Source: Channallabes apus (taxonomy: Eukaryota > Chordata > Actinopteri > Siluriformes > Clariidae). From it: a stretch of DNA of 64,000 nucleotides. The notes under the pieces are model-generated. The model saw only the letters and a list, made by a program, of their open reading frames with translations, was not told the DNA's origin and ran no database searches. This document shows positions 13,671 through 26,779 of this stretch, piece after piece. The position numbers and the translations under genes were made by a program. The stretch is from contig CM060109.1 of assembly GCA_030522415.1 (NCBI GenBank), forward strand, positions 24,725,801-24,789,800, given 5' to 3'. Positions within the stretch are counted from its first letter, which is position 1; every line of letters begins with the position of its first letter.

Positions 13671-15320
13671 ATTTTTTTTAAAGATGCATAGGCCACAACA
13701 ATATATATTGTCGTCCTTTCTCAATAAGATTAATTAAATATTTTATTTATTTACATATTAAATTGGGAAAATTATTTGAGTGTGAGGTTATTATGGACAT
13801 GTGTTACCAATGAGTGCATTAAAACAAAAATGCTTCAACAAATGTGCTCGGTGTGTACTACGCCATTAATTTAGACTAATAAACATTTTTTATTGGTGAT
13901 GTCTCCCTTTCATTTCATTCTGATTTTCTTTAATAGCAACCATGCCTTTTATTTTTGTAGTTTTGTTTACTTCTTTCAGGTAAAGATAATGTTTTAAAAA
14001 TTGTTTTGTATAATTCTGTCTTAAGTGGAAATTTTTAATCAGGTATTTATTATCATTTATATAATATAATATAATAACTTTAAAGTATATATAAAAAAGA
14101 AATTTAGATCACCAACCATAGAATGTTTAGCTTGAAGTTTAGCTTGTACACATAAAAAAATATTTTTTTCTTTTTAAATATTGTAGAAAATAAAAAAGAA
14201 TAAAATAAAATGTTATCTGTCTTTTTGCATGATAGATTTATACTTGTACATATATTAACCATATATAGTAACCATATTTTAATATTTTAGAAAAGCTGTA
14301 AAAATGTGTCATAATAAATGAATGAACACACTCACAAAACAAAAGTAATATCTGGCCTGGGTCAGTGAATAATAAATACTGTGTCATTATTTTCTCTTTA
14401 TTGTTAATCACAGTTGAGGAAATGTCTGCATTGCATTATCTAGCAATGTACATTAGGCACTTTTTATACTTAAAATATTCTACACACATTGTTAAACAAA
14501 TGTTTAACAATACAATATTTTAAATAACACATTAAAATACATTAGAATTATTAATCTGATACTTTATTTGTAGAATTTATATGCATTCTTCATTTGAAGC
14601 CATATGAGGTGTGTTGCATTGATTCTTTCCACAGAATTCCATACACATTTTAGAAATGTGGTGGGCTGATCTCGACCGCAATAGTGGCATTATGTATGAT
14701 GACCATTGCAATCTTAGCTGAAGTTGTTAAAATAATAAATCAACATCCAGTTAGTTTTGAATAAAAAATGTGAGGCAAAGAACATTTAAAGCAAATAAAA
14801 AAATGAAGTGAAGCAAATAAAGAAAAAGAAAGAATAAGCAGACTGCTGCTTGGCAAATATTTGGAGATGTGATGCTGTTTTCATTGCTGACATCAACACA
14901 AATGTGTGTGGGGAACCCAGGAGACCCAGCATGAGTTCTTCTATAAGTGAGGGAGAGAAATTGAGAATGGGTGAAAGGAAAATGAAAGTGATAGCGGGAT
15001 GGAGTAAAATGACCTCTGCTCTGCTGAACTGTACTCTCCCTCTCTCTAAGCAATATCTCTTATTCCCACTCAAGCTTTTTCCCACACAAACAGATTCAGT
15101 TCTTTTGCATATTTTAAGGCTTATATTTAAAATAGTCATATTATGATGACACACTTCCAAATATTATTCAGAGCAAAATGTAGAACTTCTGTCTTTGTTT
15201 GTCGTGTCCATCTTTCCATATGCTTTTATCAGTCATTTGCATACTTTCTTTATGCTTACAACATAAACATTTATGTAAAGTCCCCTTAAAATATTTGCAG
15301 AGCAAATTTGGTGAATTAGC
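13671..15320. other. AT-rich intergenic DNA, no gene
   Basis: Very AT-rich to about 14750, then mixed. Open frames on both strands at 14750-15160 are Ser/Phe-rich and not protein-like. Confidence 0.55.
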
Positions 15321-16480
15321 AATGAATTGCCTATTGCTCTCACAACCAATTATTTATGCAACCATCTTGTCCAAATCAATGGCCGGTTCCTGGGTCAGGA
15401 CTGCCTGGGTAGCGGTGCTGAGTCAGCAGCAAATCAAGGGTCTATGTTAAAAATGGCTGGGCCCAGAAGCATTCCTCTTGTTTTTGTCAGTGCTTGTCAG
15501 CAGCCACCTGGCCAAAGCTGTCAAGAGGGGGTCAGTTATCACAGGGACAATCCCCAAGAGAGGGGTCACAGGGTAGGGGCAAGAGGGAGATGCCACCTGG
15601 GGTGATTCAGGGCACTCTGAGGATGCCACACATAGAGCATGACCTGCCCAGTGACAGTATGGTCAAGTCATTGTCTCTTAGGCCTAACAATGCATGGGTC
15701 ATCCAGAAGGTGAGTGGGGACACTAGCATAGACTATTTGGCAATGGCACAATACAATGGTAATTGTATTTGTCAGACTAGAGACTGGCGCTGAGGCCACG
15801 GATTCAAATATCACCAAATTGAGTTTGCTTAATTTGGTGTACACAGTGTAGTGTGTGAGAGCCATTGGGAATTCAGCCAGCGATACTTCACTGAGCTGGA
15901 ACAGTTCAGTAATAAGTTGAGCATGGCCTTTATATTCACACAGGGGAATACAAACACAAATGCAATGAGTACACACTGCAAAAGGAGAGTCACAATGGCC
16001 TAGCTTGCCAATGGGTGGCCCCTCCATGAAGACACAAGCAGCACGAGCAGGTGTGTCTAGCCTAGCATACATGGAAAGAAAGGGAAGAGCTGTGCACTCA
16101 TCCTTGTCCACACGCTCATCCTCTCTTCATGTCCTTTGGAAAAACAGGCAGGGCAGTGGAGTGGACATGAAGTCTTTCAATAGTCCCAGGTGAAAGCCAC
16201 TGCAGCTGGTCATACTGAATGGAGGACACCACAGTCCAACACCCTCGCTAATTAGCAACGCTAGCAGGTCCAATAAAGATAACACACTGCCATTATGGCT
16301 CGTTTGTCAAAAGAAGTGATGGATGAGGTAAGGGCACTGTGATGGGTCATTCCACAAACACAGATGCCGATGCTCTTCATGGTAGTTCAAAACACACTTC
16401 AGGCAGTTTTCTGGGTAAAATAAATGATCTTGCTCACTCCACCCTTCAGTGAAGTCATGCATGTCTGCCTAAAAGTTCAG
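15321..16480. promoter_or_regulatory. higher-complexity island with inverted SOX-like pair
   Basis: Less AT-rich than its flanks and free of microsatellites. AATACAAT (15750-15757) and ATTGTATT (15762-15769) form a perfect inverted repeat with a 4-bp spacer, the geometry of SOXE dimer sites. A 147-codon minus-strand ORF (16111-15668) has no recognisable domain and was not accepted. Confidence 0.25.
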
Positions 16481-16654
16481 AAACATTGCACCTCAATTAG
16501 AATTTGTCCCAATTATTTAAAGTAAAAATTAATTAATTAATTAAGTTAATATGTTAATGGCCATTGTAACATTATAGTAGCGGGGTGGGGGGTGTCAAGG
16601 AGGAAGCATTTACAATTCAAACTAAACCCTAAAGACAAGGCTTGTGAATTACCA

Positions 16655-16850
16655 GAATAGCATTGCTGCCTTATAGCTCCTGGGTCAATGGTTTGATCGG
16701 GACCTTGGGTTATTATTTGTACATTGTTTTACATAATCTTCCTATTTCTATGCAAGCCTTTCACCAACCTCTCAAAACCATGCCAACTTGCCCCCTAGTT
16801 GTGCATGGTCCCCTGTGATGGACTAGTGTCGCCTCAAGACTATATTCCCA
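16655..16850 (-). repeat. decayed repeat related to family A, reverse orientation
   Basis: Reads 'agctcctgggtcaatggttt', 'ccaacttgccccctagttgtg' and 'tgtgatggactagtgtcgcc'. I recognise these as degraded pieces of the same broad fish repeat group in the opposite orientation. Boundaries are approximate. Confidence 0.5.
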
Positions 16851-18228
16851 CTGCACATTCACATTCACTTGGTGAACCTGGGTTATTATTTTTCACAGCT
16901 GTTTTGACATAATATTTCATGCCAAAGTGTATGGAGATGTGAAGTGCAGAAGCAGGAAAGTCTTTCTTGAAGAAAAAAAAGACCACTGTGTTAGCTATGC
17001 AGTACAAACAAACAGTGCATTAGCATTAAAAGAATACAACATTGGATTTAGGAAACATAAAAGGCAGGACGTAAAGAAGCCTCAGTGCTCAACAGCCCAA
17101 AGAATCAATGGGAAGTATAAAGTCAGGGCAGGATAGTGTGAGAGGCAATTGAGAAGATCAACTAGGAGCTTGGACTACATACTGTAGATCTGCAGGTTTA
17201 CTACTGTTGAGAAATTGTATGTGCTACTCATAGTCTTACTCATACTCAGGAACTCATAGTCATTCTTGTGTAAAACGTGTATTAAATATATTTGCAGTAC
17301 ACTTTGCTGAAAACAGGTTATATAAACCTATCATGGGTACTAATCAAGTCTTATCCCATGGACAAGATTTTGTTTGTTAAATCCCACTCAATTTGCTCAG
17401 TCCCACACAAAGCAGTTGTACACAAACAGTGGATCATTGAGTGTGTGGTTAGGACAGGTCTGTTCTTTTAGAGATGCCAAACAGGTCTATCTGGTATTGC
17501 TTTCCAATGTAGCTACAGAGGAAGGCTATTGAAACAAGTGCACAGCATATGTATGAGGAACACCCACTGACACACCTTCAGTTCCCTGCACATTCCTCCA
17601 ATGTAGAGCCAAAGACTCTCCATCCAAACCAAATAAATGAATAAGTTCAACACACTAACACCCTAACCAGCAGTGTCCACACTGGCTCACTAAGCATGCA
17701 CTGAATATAAGATGTGAAAATGGCGACAGGGATATCCCAGCCAGCCTGGATCATGCACAGAATTAAGCCTTGATCGTGGCATGGTGAAATATTTATAAAG
17801 GCTACATGAGATGGCTGGGGCTTTTGGGGGAATTTCAAGGGTGGCAGGGCAGAGAGGCAACTGAAAGTCCTGTGGGCTTCAGAGACATGCCCTAACATTC
17901 CGTAACATTGCCAAGAAAGCGAGAGATCTTTCACGAGGCCTCCAGATCGCAAGCTGTGCAGGAATGACATTGTTCAAGGTGTGGAACGGAAAAAGACATA
18001 TATTCACTTAAATTGGTTGTGATATCTGTTTAACAGTGACTGACATATTTGTTGCATATATACAACATAAATGGTAACATAAATACAACAATACAATGAT
18101 ATTATATATATTATTCTATTATTCTGTACACTACTCACATATGCAGTGTTTTGCAGAAGATTGTGTATTGCTTCTTTAATGATCATAATTCTTTATTAAT
18201 AATTTAATAATTTATTTAAATCCTTCAC
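16851..18228. other. intergenic DNA, no gene
   Basis: Nothing recognised. A 107-codon minus-strand ORF at 17970-17647 lacks domain features. Confidence 0.5.
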
Positions 18229-18256
18229 TCACACTCACACACACACACACACACAC

Positions 18257-18292
<36 letters not shown>
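18229..18292 (+). repeat. (CA)n-(TA)n compound microsatellite
   Basis: About 14 CA units followed by about 17 TA units. Confidence 0.95.
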
Positions 18293-18297
<5 letters not shown>

Positions 18298-19190
18298 TTA
18301 TGTATATATAAACAATATGTTGTCTAAACCTCAAAGCAGAGGGAAAATAAGTTATTGATGATTTTAAAAGATGCACAGTTCTTTCACACAAGACTGGAGA
18401 ATTTTAACACATTCAAGGATGGGCTAATTAAAAACCTACACTCAGCATTTCTGGCACAGAAATCAATGTGCTTAATTAATTAATCTATACATCACAGCAA
18501 CAAATGCACCAGAGACAAGTTTTGCTTGGTCTAAACAACGAAAGAAAAAAAAGTGAAATTACATCAGCATGGTTTAAAAAAAAAAAAAAAAAATCCTAAA
18601 TATCCTGACAGATGAAATCACAACAAATACGCATTTAAAATGTTTCTTGCTAATTGCTTACATTTTTAGAGGTTTTAAAACAATGCACACACACATTCAT
18701 TCATGACTTATTCAGGATCAGGTTTAATGACATTAACCAACAAATGCCATTATTCATTATAAGTAATGCATTGCCCTCTGGAATACTTTCACACATCAGA
18801 CTGCTTGAGAAAATCGCAACCCTAAAGCAGCTCTCAGTCCACTGAGAAGTGTTAATTTGTAAACGTGTCAGCTTAGTGAGAGAGAACAAAGGGTTATTAA
18901 TAATTCCCATGCCCTTGTTCCTTCCAGATGAAACTGAACAGACCAATATTTTATTATCAAGTGCCTTCATTTGACCTGATTGGTATATTAAAGACACAGA
19001 AGGGTTGACTAATTATTTTTGACAAGGTGATATATGCAGGATTCTTAAATAAAATATGTAGACTTTATTTTATACATGACTTTATTATTTATATGCTTAA
19101 AATTAATGTAAAAATTTTAATTCAATGTATTTACAAAATTATTTACAAAATGTTACAAAATCTGAAACAAAAACAAACCAGGGTCATGAA
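18293..19190. other. AT-rich intergenic DNA, no gene
   Basis: A run of about 17 at 18577-18593. 18654-18960 is open on both strands but not protein-like. Confidence 0.5.
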
Positions 19191-19195
19191 AAGCA

Positions 19196-19384
19196 TGCAG
19201 CAGGCACTAGGCAGGGTACACATTGGAACCGAGTGCCATTCATCACAGGGCATACGAGCACACAATCACTCACACTCTTTGAACAGTGGAAGGAAACAGG
19301 AGTACCCAGAGGAAACCCAACAAGCTCTAAGGCAGGAATCAAACTCTGACCCTGGAGGTGCGAAGCTGCAGTCCATTACATCAC
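19196..19384 (+). repeat. interspersed repeat family A, 5'-truncated copy
   Basis: Starts within the 'ggcactaggcagggtacac' block and continues through 'aggaaacaggagtacccaga', 'aggcaggaatcaaactctga' and 'ctggaggtgcgaagctgcag'. Confidence 0.7.
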
Positions 19385-19408
19385 ATCTACAGTACCGTCC
19401 ACAGCAAT

Positions 19409-19455
19409 CCCCCCCCCCCCCCCCCCCCGACCCAAACAATAATAATAATAATAAT
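19409..19455 (+). repeat. C20 homopolymer and (AAT)n
   Basis: Twenty consecutive C at 19409-19428, then (AAT)n at about 19438-19455. It follows a family A copy, echoing the ATT tails of other copies. Confidence 0.9.
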
Positions 19456-19930
19456 CTCTATGTAAATAACCCTGGGCCACAATACAGACCATTTGGTGCT
19501 GTTTTTTTTGTTTTTTTTTGACCGTGACCATGGTCTGTCCATTTGTCCCTCTTTCTCATGGTGCAATCCTTCTTTCACTCAGTTCTCTGTTATCTATAAT
19601 CTGGTGTTTGTTGGTATTTCTTTTCTTCCTTTCCTTTGTTTTCCTTTTCAAGAATCCAATTAGACTTCATTTGAAATGCAGGCCCTATGAGAACTTCAGC
19701 CATTCATGACCACAGATAAGCAAACTAATTAACACTAGCCGTCTATCTAAACAGAGAAAATTTAAAATGAGAGGCATAGATTAGATAAATAAGGGGCACC
19801 AGGACTTTATCTCTAAATGTCACTAAATTGTTCTCTACTCACCCTTACACCATCCACTTTTCACACCATGCTTTTAACAATGACAAGAAGAGTGGATAAA
19901 AAGATGCGAGTGTGTTTGTGTATATACTAT

Positions 19931-20588
<658 letters not shown>

Positions 20589-20619
<31 letters not shown>

Positions 20620-22342
20620 CAGACACATATATATATAAATATGTGTGTGTGTTTGTATATATATATTCACAAATTTCAGTAGAACACTTTACTCAGCAGA
20701 AATAGCAGAAACTCCTTGAAGCTTAAACTTCCTTGAAGGCTCTTTCACAATCTCAGTAATAAGGAACGCAGCAACACGACTAAACTCATCAAGAGATTTT
20801 TTTTAAAGGAAACGAACAGAACCAGGAGCCTCACATAGCAAGGCAGTAAACCCGGAGCTTAGCTCATTTCCCCCTATTGCCCTCACCACCTCTTCGGTAT
20901 CCTGTACAAGCAGCAGCTCAGAATAGTACAGCTGAACTTGGACCTGCCTTTGGGACTAAGGTCACTACAAGCACTCCTACTGTGAGAATGGTTATGAAAC
21001 CAAGCCATGCCAGCCGGTAAACCCTGGGATCAGCCCTTCGACTCCTGGACTGTCTTTACTGCTTGTTTTTACAGCCTCTCTGACCCCTCTGATTTAGGCC
21101 ACTGTCAAATGAATACCATCCATAGTCCAGATTCTCTCGACAGCCATTATATGTCTATATGTCTACTTAGGCATAGAGAATATGAGAGGGGGGGGGGGAG
21201 CATGAAGAAGGAGTGTATATTAGTAAAGAAAAGGATGAACAAAAGGATTGCAGAAATATTTGTACATAATGCAGTATAAGCTTAGATTATCGCAGCACAT
21301 ATTCATCACCCAACAAACAAAACAAAAACACAAACACAAAGTAAGCATGAGAGCTGTGAGCTTTACCCAAGGGAAAGGGAGGTCTTAAGCTATAGCAGGA
21401 TGCAGACAGCAGGGGGAGCAGCTCCTCTATTGATTTTGGAGCTGGTGGTTGCAGGACTGCTGCAGGTCGGCTAAGCAAGGCCATTCAGCAAGCTGCAAGT
21501 CTGCGGCCCCCTTAGGGTCCTGTCTCACTCCTCGCTCCAGTGCTGTATGGTGGAGACGATGAGATTAGTTGCTATGCAGGTAACAAAGGATTCAGGACAG
21601 AAAATAAACTTCTTCTAGATTCCTTTGCCAGCTCTCACTCAATTTTGGGAAGCGTGTACATACAGCTGAGTGCATGTCAGAGACAGTAACAGCTTCTTTA
21701 ATGAAGGAAGAAAAGCTAGAGAGTGTGTAGAACGCGCACAGTGTAAGTGTGTGCCAGATAGTGTCTGAGGGTGGGCTACAGAAGCAGTGAAGGCAGAGCC
21801 ACAAACATTAAAATGAAACCTGAGAGCTCTATAAGTCTGTGTGATGTCTAGTCGAACCTGTCAGACAAGCACCATTACCTGCAGCGGCCATCTCTATTTA
21901 GCTAATAACTGTCCGTACATTTAGGCTAAAAAAAAGGAATTCTTACTGTAAAATTCACATAGAGAAAAAAAAAAAAAAAGGAAAAAAAGGTATGATAGAA
22001 AAGAAAAGAAATATTTATTATTTAACATATATATTCATTATTCATTTAAAATGTTAATGAAAAATTTAAAATATTATATATAAATATTATATGTAATATT
22101 TTTATCTAAATTATATATAAACATTTTTATTAACATTTTGGATGTTTTTTATGTAATGCATATTAATATATAATATATGAATATATATTAATCACATTTA
22201 AAACAAAAGAAAGCATGAAAAAGTACAGACCAGCCTAAACAGGGAAGAATGGCAGAAAAGGAAATTTCCTTTTATTAACTTGTCTGCTCTCGTAAGTGCC
22301 CGTTAAACTTATGGTTCACCAGCTCACATCGAGGTGTGAGTG
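20589..22342. other. intergenic DNA, no gene
   Basis: (CT)n at 20589-20616. G run at 21190-21199. A-rich and AT-rich tract at 21960-22200. The rest is single-copy-looking. No gene. Confidence 0.5.
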
Positions 22343-22566
22343 TAAGAGTGTGTGTATGTGTGTGTGTGTGTGTGTGTGTTTGCTTTCCCCAAAAACATCT
22401 GCTAATGAGAGATTCCAGATGGAAAATTGGCAGAGAACTAAGACCAGGCACAGCTAAAATCTCTAACTTCCTCTGTGAGAGGTTACCTTTCCTGGCTTGT
22501 TTTAAGCCTCTCTGAATCGATTTGCCTTTCAGATGCACCAACACACACACACACACACACACACAC
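22343..22566. repeat. (GT)n at 22343-22379 and (CA)n at 22540-22566
   Basis: Two complementary dinucleotide arrays about 160 bp apart, able in principle to pair as an inverted repeat. Confidence 0.9.
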
Positions 22567-22935
22567 GTTCGCAGGATAGCTCACCTCGTCATAGCTAGTT
22601 GTGGCTTTAACAACAGGAACACAGGGCATAAAAATGGCTGAGGCAATTTTTCCATTGCCTGCAACCATCTTAAACCATGGCCCCCGGAAGGGGCTTCGGC
22701 TCTACCAGGGCATCATTACCTGCTTTAAATGTCTGAGAAACATCCTTCATTAGTGAAACCATGCATACATAAACGCAAATACTCCCCAAAAATATTTACC
22801 ACGTCCTTTGATTATTCTACAATCATTCTTGTACAGACTGTGTGAAATTAAATTTAAAAAATGGAATTTGAGGTTCAGAGGCATGTGAAGATTTTGATTT
22901 GAGAAACACTCGTGATTATGTCAGACATGAAAATT

Positions 22936-22937
<2 letters not shown>
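22567..22937. other. intergenic DNA, no gene
   Basis: Nothing recognised. Confidence 0.5.

Positions 22938-22988
<51 letters not shown>
22938..22988 (+). repeat. (TG)n microsatellite
   Basis: About 25 uninterrupted TG units. Confidence 0.95.
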
Positions 22989-22992
<4 letters not shown>

Positions 22993-23215
22993 TATACCTG
23001 GTGTCTGTACCTGGTGCAGTGGTCAAGCTTCTTACACTTTAACCACATTCCACTTTCACATGGGGGCATGGCGCTGACCTTGACCTTTAATTTTTACAAC
23101 TGGAGAAGCGTGTGTCAAAGGCAATGAAGGTGACACCTTCTGCTGCCCGCCAAGATAATGAAGGCTTTATCTTTACAGCTCAAGCATATCAGATGACAGC
23201 TGAGCACGCTCACAC

Positions 23216-23218
<3 letters not shown>

Positions 23219-23255
<37 letters not shown>
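23219..23255 (+). repeat. (TG)n microsatellite
   Basis: About 18 TG units. Confidence 0.95.
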
Positions 23256-23258
<3 letters not shown>

Positions 23259-23259
23259 T

Positions 23260-23580
23260 GTATATGGGCCCGTGTGCCCGGGAGAGCGGAATGAACCAGA
23301 TTCATTATCTTAGACTCATATCCCTGCTATTTTCTTGGGAAAGGGTGAATCATACCCTAATACCCCGGACCGGCTCCTCGGCATGTGAGGGGAGCTGGAT
23401 TTGCCAGGGAGTCGTATTTGCTGGCAACGCGTGCTGCTGATTCAGGTAGCAGCAATCATGCCGTCCCCCATCCTCATTAGCCGGAGCGATCCTGCTCAGT
23501 CCGACGGCAGGAGAGGGGACACTTAATTACAGGCTGACACCTTGAGGAGGGCCCAGACTGAAAGGCAAGACGTAGAGTGG
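23260..23580. promoter_or_regulatory. candidate regulatory island
   Basis: GC-rich, CpG-containing, repeat-free block between microsatellites, including TTCATTATCTTAGAC near 23301-23315 and a TTAATTA core at 23524-23530. Markedly different from the flanks. Inferred from composition. Confidence 0.35.
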
Positions 23581-23831
23581 GGAAAATGCGATAATATGAT
23601 GTATGTCACGAGGAGCACTGCTCAGTACAGTGACCATTTACTTACGGTGATTGGAACCGCGCTTGGCCCAGCCTGCAGTCTCTGCCTCTACACTTAAGAA
23701 AGAAAATGGCATGAAAAGGAGGTCATGCATTTACTGAGTAGACTATAGTTAAACATTATGTGAATAAAATGTCAAACGTAGTGGTTATGCCTGAAAAAAA
23801 AGGAGTCTCCCATAAGTAGATTTATGCAACT

Positions 23832-23859
<28 letters not shown>
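23832..23859 (+). repeat. (CA)n microsatellite
   Basis: About 14 CA units. Confidence 0.93.
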
Positions 23860-23862
<3 letters not shown>

Positions 23863-23959
23863 ACAAGTCACAATCTTTTTTGCATTTTTTAAATATTTAT
23901 ATGAGTACAGTATAGGCACAGTATTTACGAAATAATACATTATGTAGGTATGCACACTT

Positions 23960-24250
23960 CCAGTCCAAGGTTTGGACACACCTTCTAATTCCATGGCCTT
24001 TCCTGATTTTATATTTCTTTGTACATTGTAATACAATATTGAAGGCATCCAAAATATTTGAACAATAGATATTGAGATGTATCTACTATTTATGCTCTGT
24101 AAAGCCTTCATAACGCATCTAATCTCAGGTGCTTTTAATTTGTGAATTTTGAGCTAGTAACTCTAAATAAATTACTTACATAATGCCGCAGATGCAAGTT
24201 TTGATCTTGCTTTCCTGGGAAGGTCTTCAAGCTAGGTCTTCTGCGAGCAG
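23960..24250 (-). mobile_element. Tc1-like element relic (terminal part)
   Basis: Starts 'ccagtccaaggtttggacac', the terminal inverted repeat type of a common fish Tc1-like family. It continues with 'aaagccttcataacgcatct' and 'ctcaggtgcttttaatttgt' and ends in 'cctgggaaggtcttcaagct', matching the 3' transposase region in minus orientation. The other terminus is missing. It abuts a second, different Tc1-like relic. Confidence 0.65.
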
Positions 24251-24255
24251 AAAAA

Positions 24256-25050
24256 ATGGGCAAGCGCTAGGATCTGAGTGAATTTGATGAAGCCGAATTG
24301 ACCAAATTGACCAAACAGACCGAGTCAGAGCACCTCCAAAACGAAGGGTCTTCACGATAGGTGATCACAGTATGCAGTGGTTAGTACCCTACCAAAAGTA
24401 CTCCATGGAAAGGCAAACACCTAACCAAAGAAAGGCTCATGAGTGCAGAAGGCTAACTGATGCACATTGGAAGTTAAATATGGCCTGTCTGGTGCATTCT
24501 TACAAAAGAGCTACTGTATCCAAATTGCTGAACAGGTTAAATCTGCCTATGATAGAAAGGTGTGCATCACTGAGTGCAGAGAGCATCACTGAGAGGGCTT
24601 GCTGTGTATGAGGCTGTGTAGCTACAGACCAGACAGGATGCCCTGTCCACCTCCAAAAGCACCTACAATGGGCGTGTCAGCTTCATAACTGAACAATAGA
24701 GCAATGGAAGAAGGTTTTTTACATAATGTGGATGCCTGGGTGAGTGTACATCACTTACCTGGGATGCATGAAGGCAAGCCAGCAGAGGCAATGTGATGTT
24801 CTGAGTAAGGCTCTGATGGAAAACCTTGGGTTCTGCCATTCATGTTTATGTTACTTTGACATGCATTATCACCCTAAACAATGCTGCAGACCAAGTATAC
24901 CACTTTATAGCAACAGGTTTATCTAAAGGCAGAATTTTTTCCTAAAGAAATATTCACCACTGCAAAAATCATTCCATAAGGATTTGAGGAACACAACAAT
25001 GAGTCTGACCCTCCAAATATCCCCCAAATCTCAAGCCAATCAAGATTCTG
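24256..25050 (+). pseudogene. decayed Tc1-like transposase
   Basis: From 'atgggcaagcgctaggatct' onward the DNA follows a widespread fish Tc1-like transposase gene: 'agagctactgtatccaaatt', 'tgatagaaaggtgtgcatca', 'gagcaatggaagaaggtttt', 'ggcaagccagcagaggcaat', 'aaccttgggttctgccattc', 'atgctgcagaccaagtatac' and 'gaggaacacaacaatgagtc'. Stops and frameshifts interrupt it throughout, and the region coding the second catalytic Asp is lost. It is the same family as the deleted copy at 4829-5255, in the opposite orientation. Identification is from memory of the family. Confidence 0.75.
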
Positions 25051-25385
25051 TATTATGTAGAAATTGTATACTTTTCATATTAAGATTGTCAATGTTTAAT
25101 GTATTTATATATTTGAAATAAATAACTTATTTCTTTATACTTACTATAATGACCATGTAACACTTTAATTTCCATAAACAAATATTGTTAATAGTTAATT
25201 TTATCTTATTATTTTAAATATTTGTATTAATTAATACACTGATCCAGCTGGCAAAATGCTAACATATTTTTATTCAATTGTATATTATTTGTTTATTTAA
25301 AAAAATAATAATAATTTCGAAATAAACGGAAAATGGAAATGTAATAATAAATTCTACGAAGATGCTGTTTTTTTTGTTCTCTCCA
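25051..25385. other. AT-rich spacer
   Basis: AT-rich sequence with no recognisable feature. Confidence 0.55.
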
Positions 25386-26010
25386 GGTTAACAGCTCAAA
25401 TGCAAACCAAACACAAAAAACCCTCCATTGAGCAATGTTGTGACATTTGACAAATTAAGCACAATTAAAAGTCCAGGCTCTCCCAAATGTCACTCACTTT
25501 CCCCTTCACAGGCCTCTGTTTACCACAAACAAACCATGAGGGCACGAGGAGGGGGCCACTGGGGCTCCTCTCACACCCCGAACAGGTGTTTCACAGCCAA
25601 TGGCCACAAACAAACACACATGTCACACTGCAAGTGTGAGCCCATGTGTGTATGTGTTTGTTAGTGAAACCGTGATGTGTCCACTAACACTCTGATGTAC
25701 ACCTGAAATGCTGCAGTGTAGGGAATCTCTCCCTCCACCACCACCACCACTACCTCTCATCTTCCTCCACCTTTCTCTCTATTCCCATTCAGCATGTGAG
25801 CTTACCATAAGAAAAGGAACCTGTAGAACTAATCCTTGCAAATCTGCTGCTTTCTTGGCTGTACCTCTGGGCCATGCAGCATGAGAGAGCGCTTCATTTG
25901 CATCCTTTAACTGTACAAACTGTGAATGAGCTCCTTTCAGCTGCAAATGTCATTACATCTCCATTTCCAGGGGAGAGCAGGAGGATTAAAAGCTTCACTC
26001 ACATTCATGA
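25386..26010. promoter_or_regulatory. candidate regulatory island with perfect octamer
   Basis: Higher-complexity, repeat-free sequence. ATTTGCAT at 25896-25903 is a perfect POU octamer, followed six bases later by TTTAACTG. A (CCA)n tract lies at about 25735-25750. Inferred. Confidence 0.3.
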
Positions 26011-26130
26011 TCAACTCATTCGCAATAGGTGCAATGGGGTTGCAGATCTGATGACCCCAAAGTAAGGGTCATTTTATCACCTGCATCTAAATGGGATTCA
26101 CACAGGAAATGGTTCTGATTCCACAAACAA

Positions 26131-26156
26131 ATACACACACACACACACACACACAC

Positions 26157-26198
<42 letters not shown>
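26131..26198 (+). repeat. (CA)n microsatellite
   Basis: About 33 CA units with one CT interruption. Confidence 0.95.
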
Positions 26199-26201
<3 letters not shown>

Positions 26202-26779
26202 TTACTATGTATGTACTGTATACTATATCTATGCATCAATAAGCTGTTTCTTTTTATAGATTTTTTTAATTACAAAATCAATTTTCCTCAAACAAGCAAA
26301 CAAACAAAACCCACTTTGTTTTTAAATTGGTGTCACTAGACAAAGGTCAAAATTTTCAGACATTCAAATGTTTGTCTTGACATCCAGACCAGGATGAAAA
26401 AATGTAAGCTCTAATATTCTTTCCTACAATCAGTCTAAAAATATCCATAAATTGACCACATAAGTAGCTCGTAACTACTATTTTGTTAGCTTATGTGAGG
26501 ACTGTGGTTTTGCCGAAGCATTTTAAATTAACACTTTGTCATCTTGTTTATGAACCGTTTATGCTTTTTATTTATGTTTTTTGCCCCCAAAGTAATTTAG
26601 GTTTATTTTTGCTAGTTTTTGCGGGTCGACAAAACGGACACGGGTTAAAAATACTCAACAGACAGACAATAGTCTTTCTGACCCCTCAGCTCTCTGAGAT
26701 ACTCAGAAGAGTTCATGGATGATATTAAAGAAAGCAAATCAAGGATAAGAGAAACCAACCATCCCACACACCACCGAAC
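26199..26779. other. intergenic DNA, no gene
   Basis: AT-rich to about 26600, then mixed. No gene. Confidence 0.5.

Noticed and set aside
15668..16111. 147-codon minus-strand ORF
   Set aside because: No recognisable domain, no splice or start context, and codon composition not distinct from surrounding DNA.
16655..16850. tRNA-like box B ('ggtttgatcggga')
   Set aside because: No matching acceptor stem or box A at the right distance; the segment belongs to a decayed interspersed repeat.
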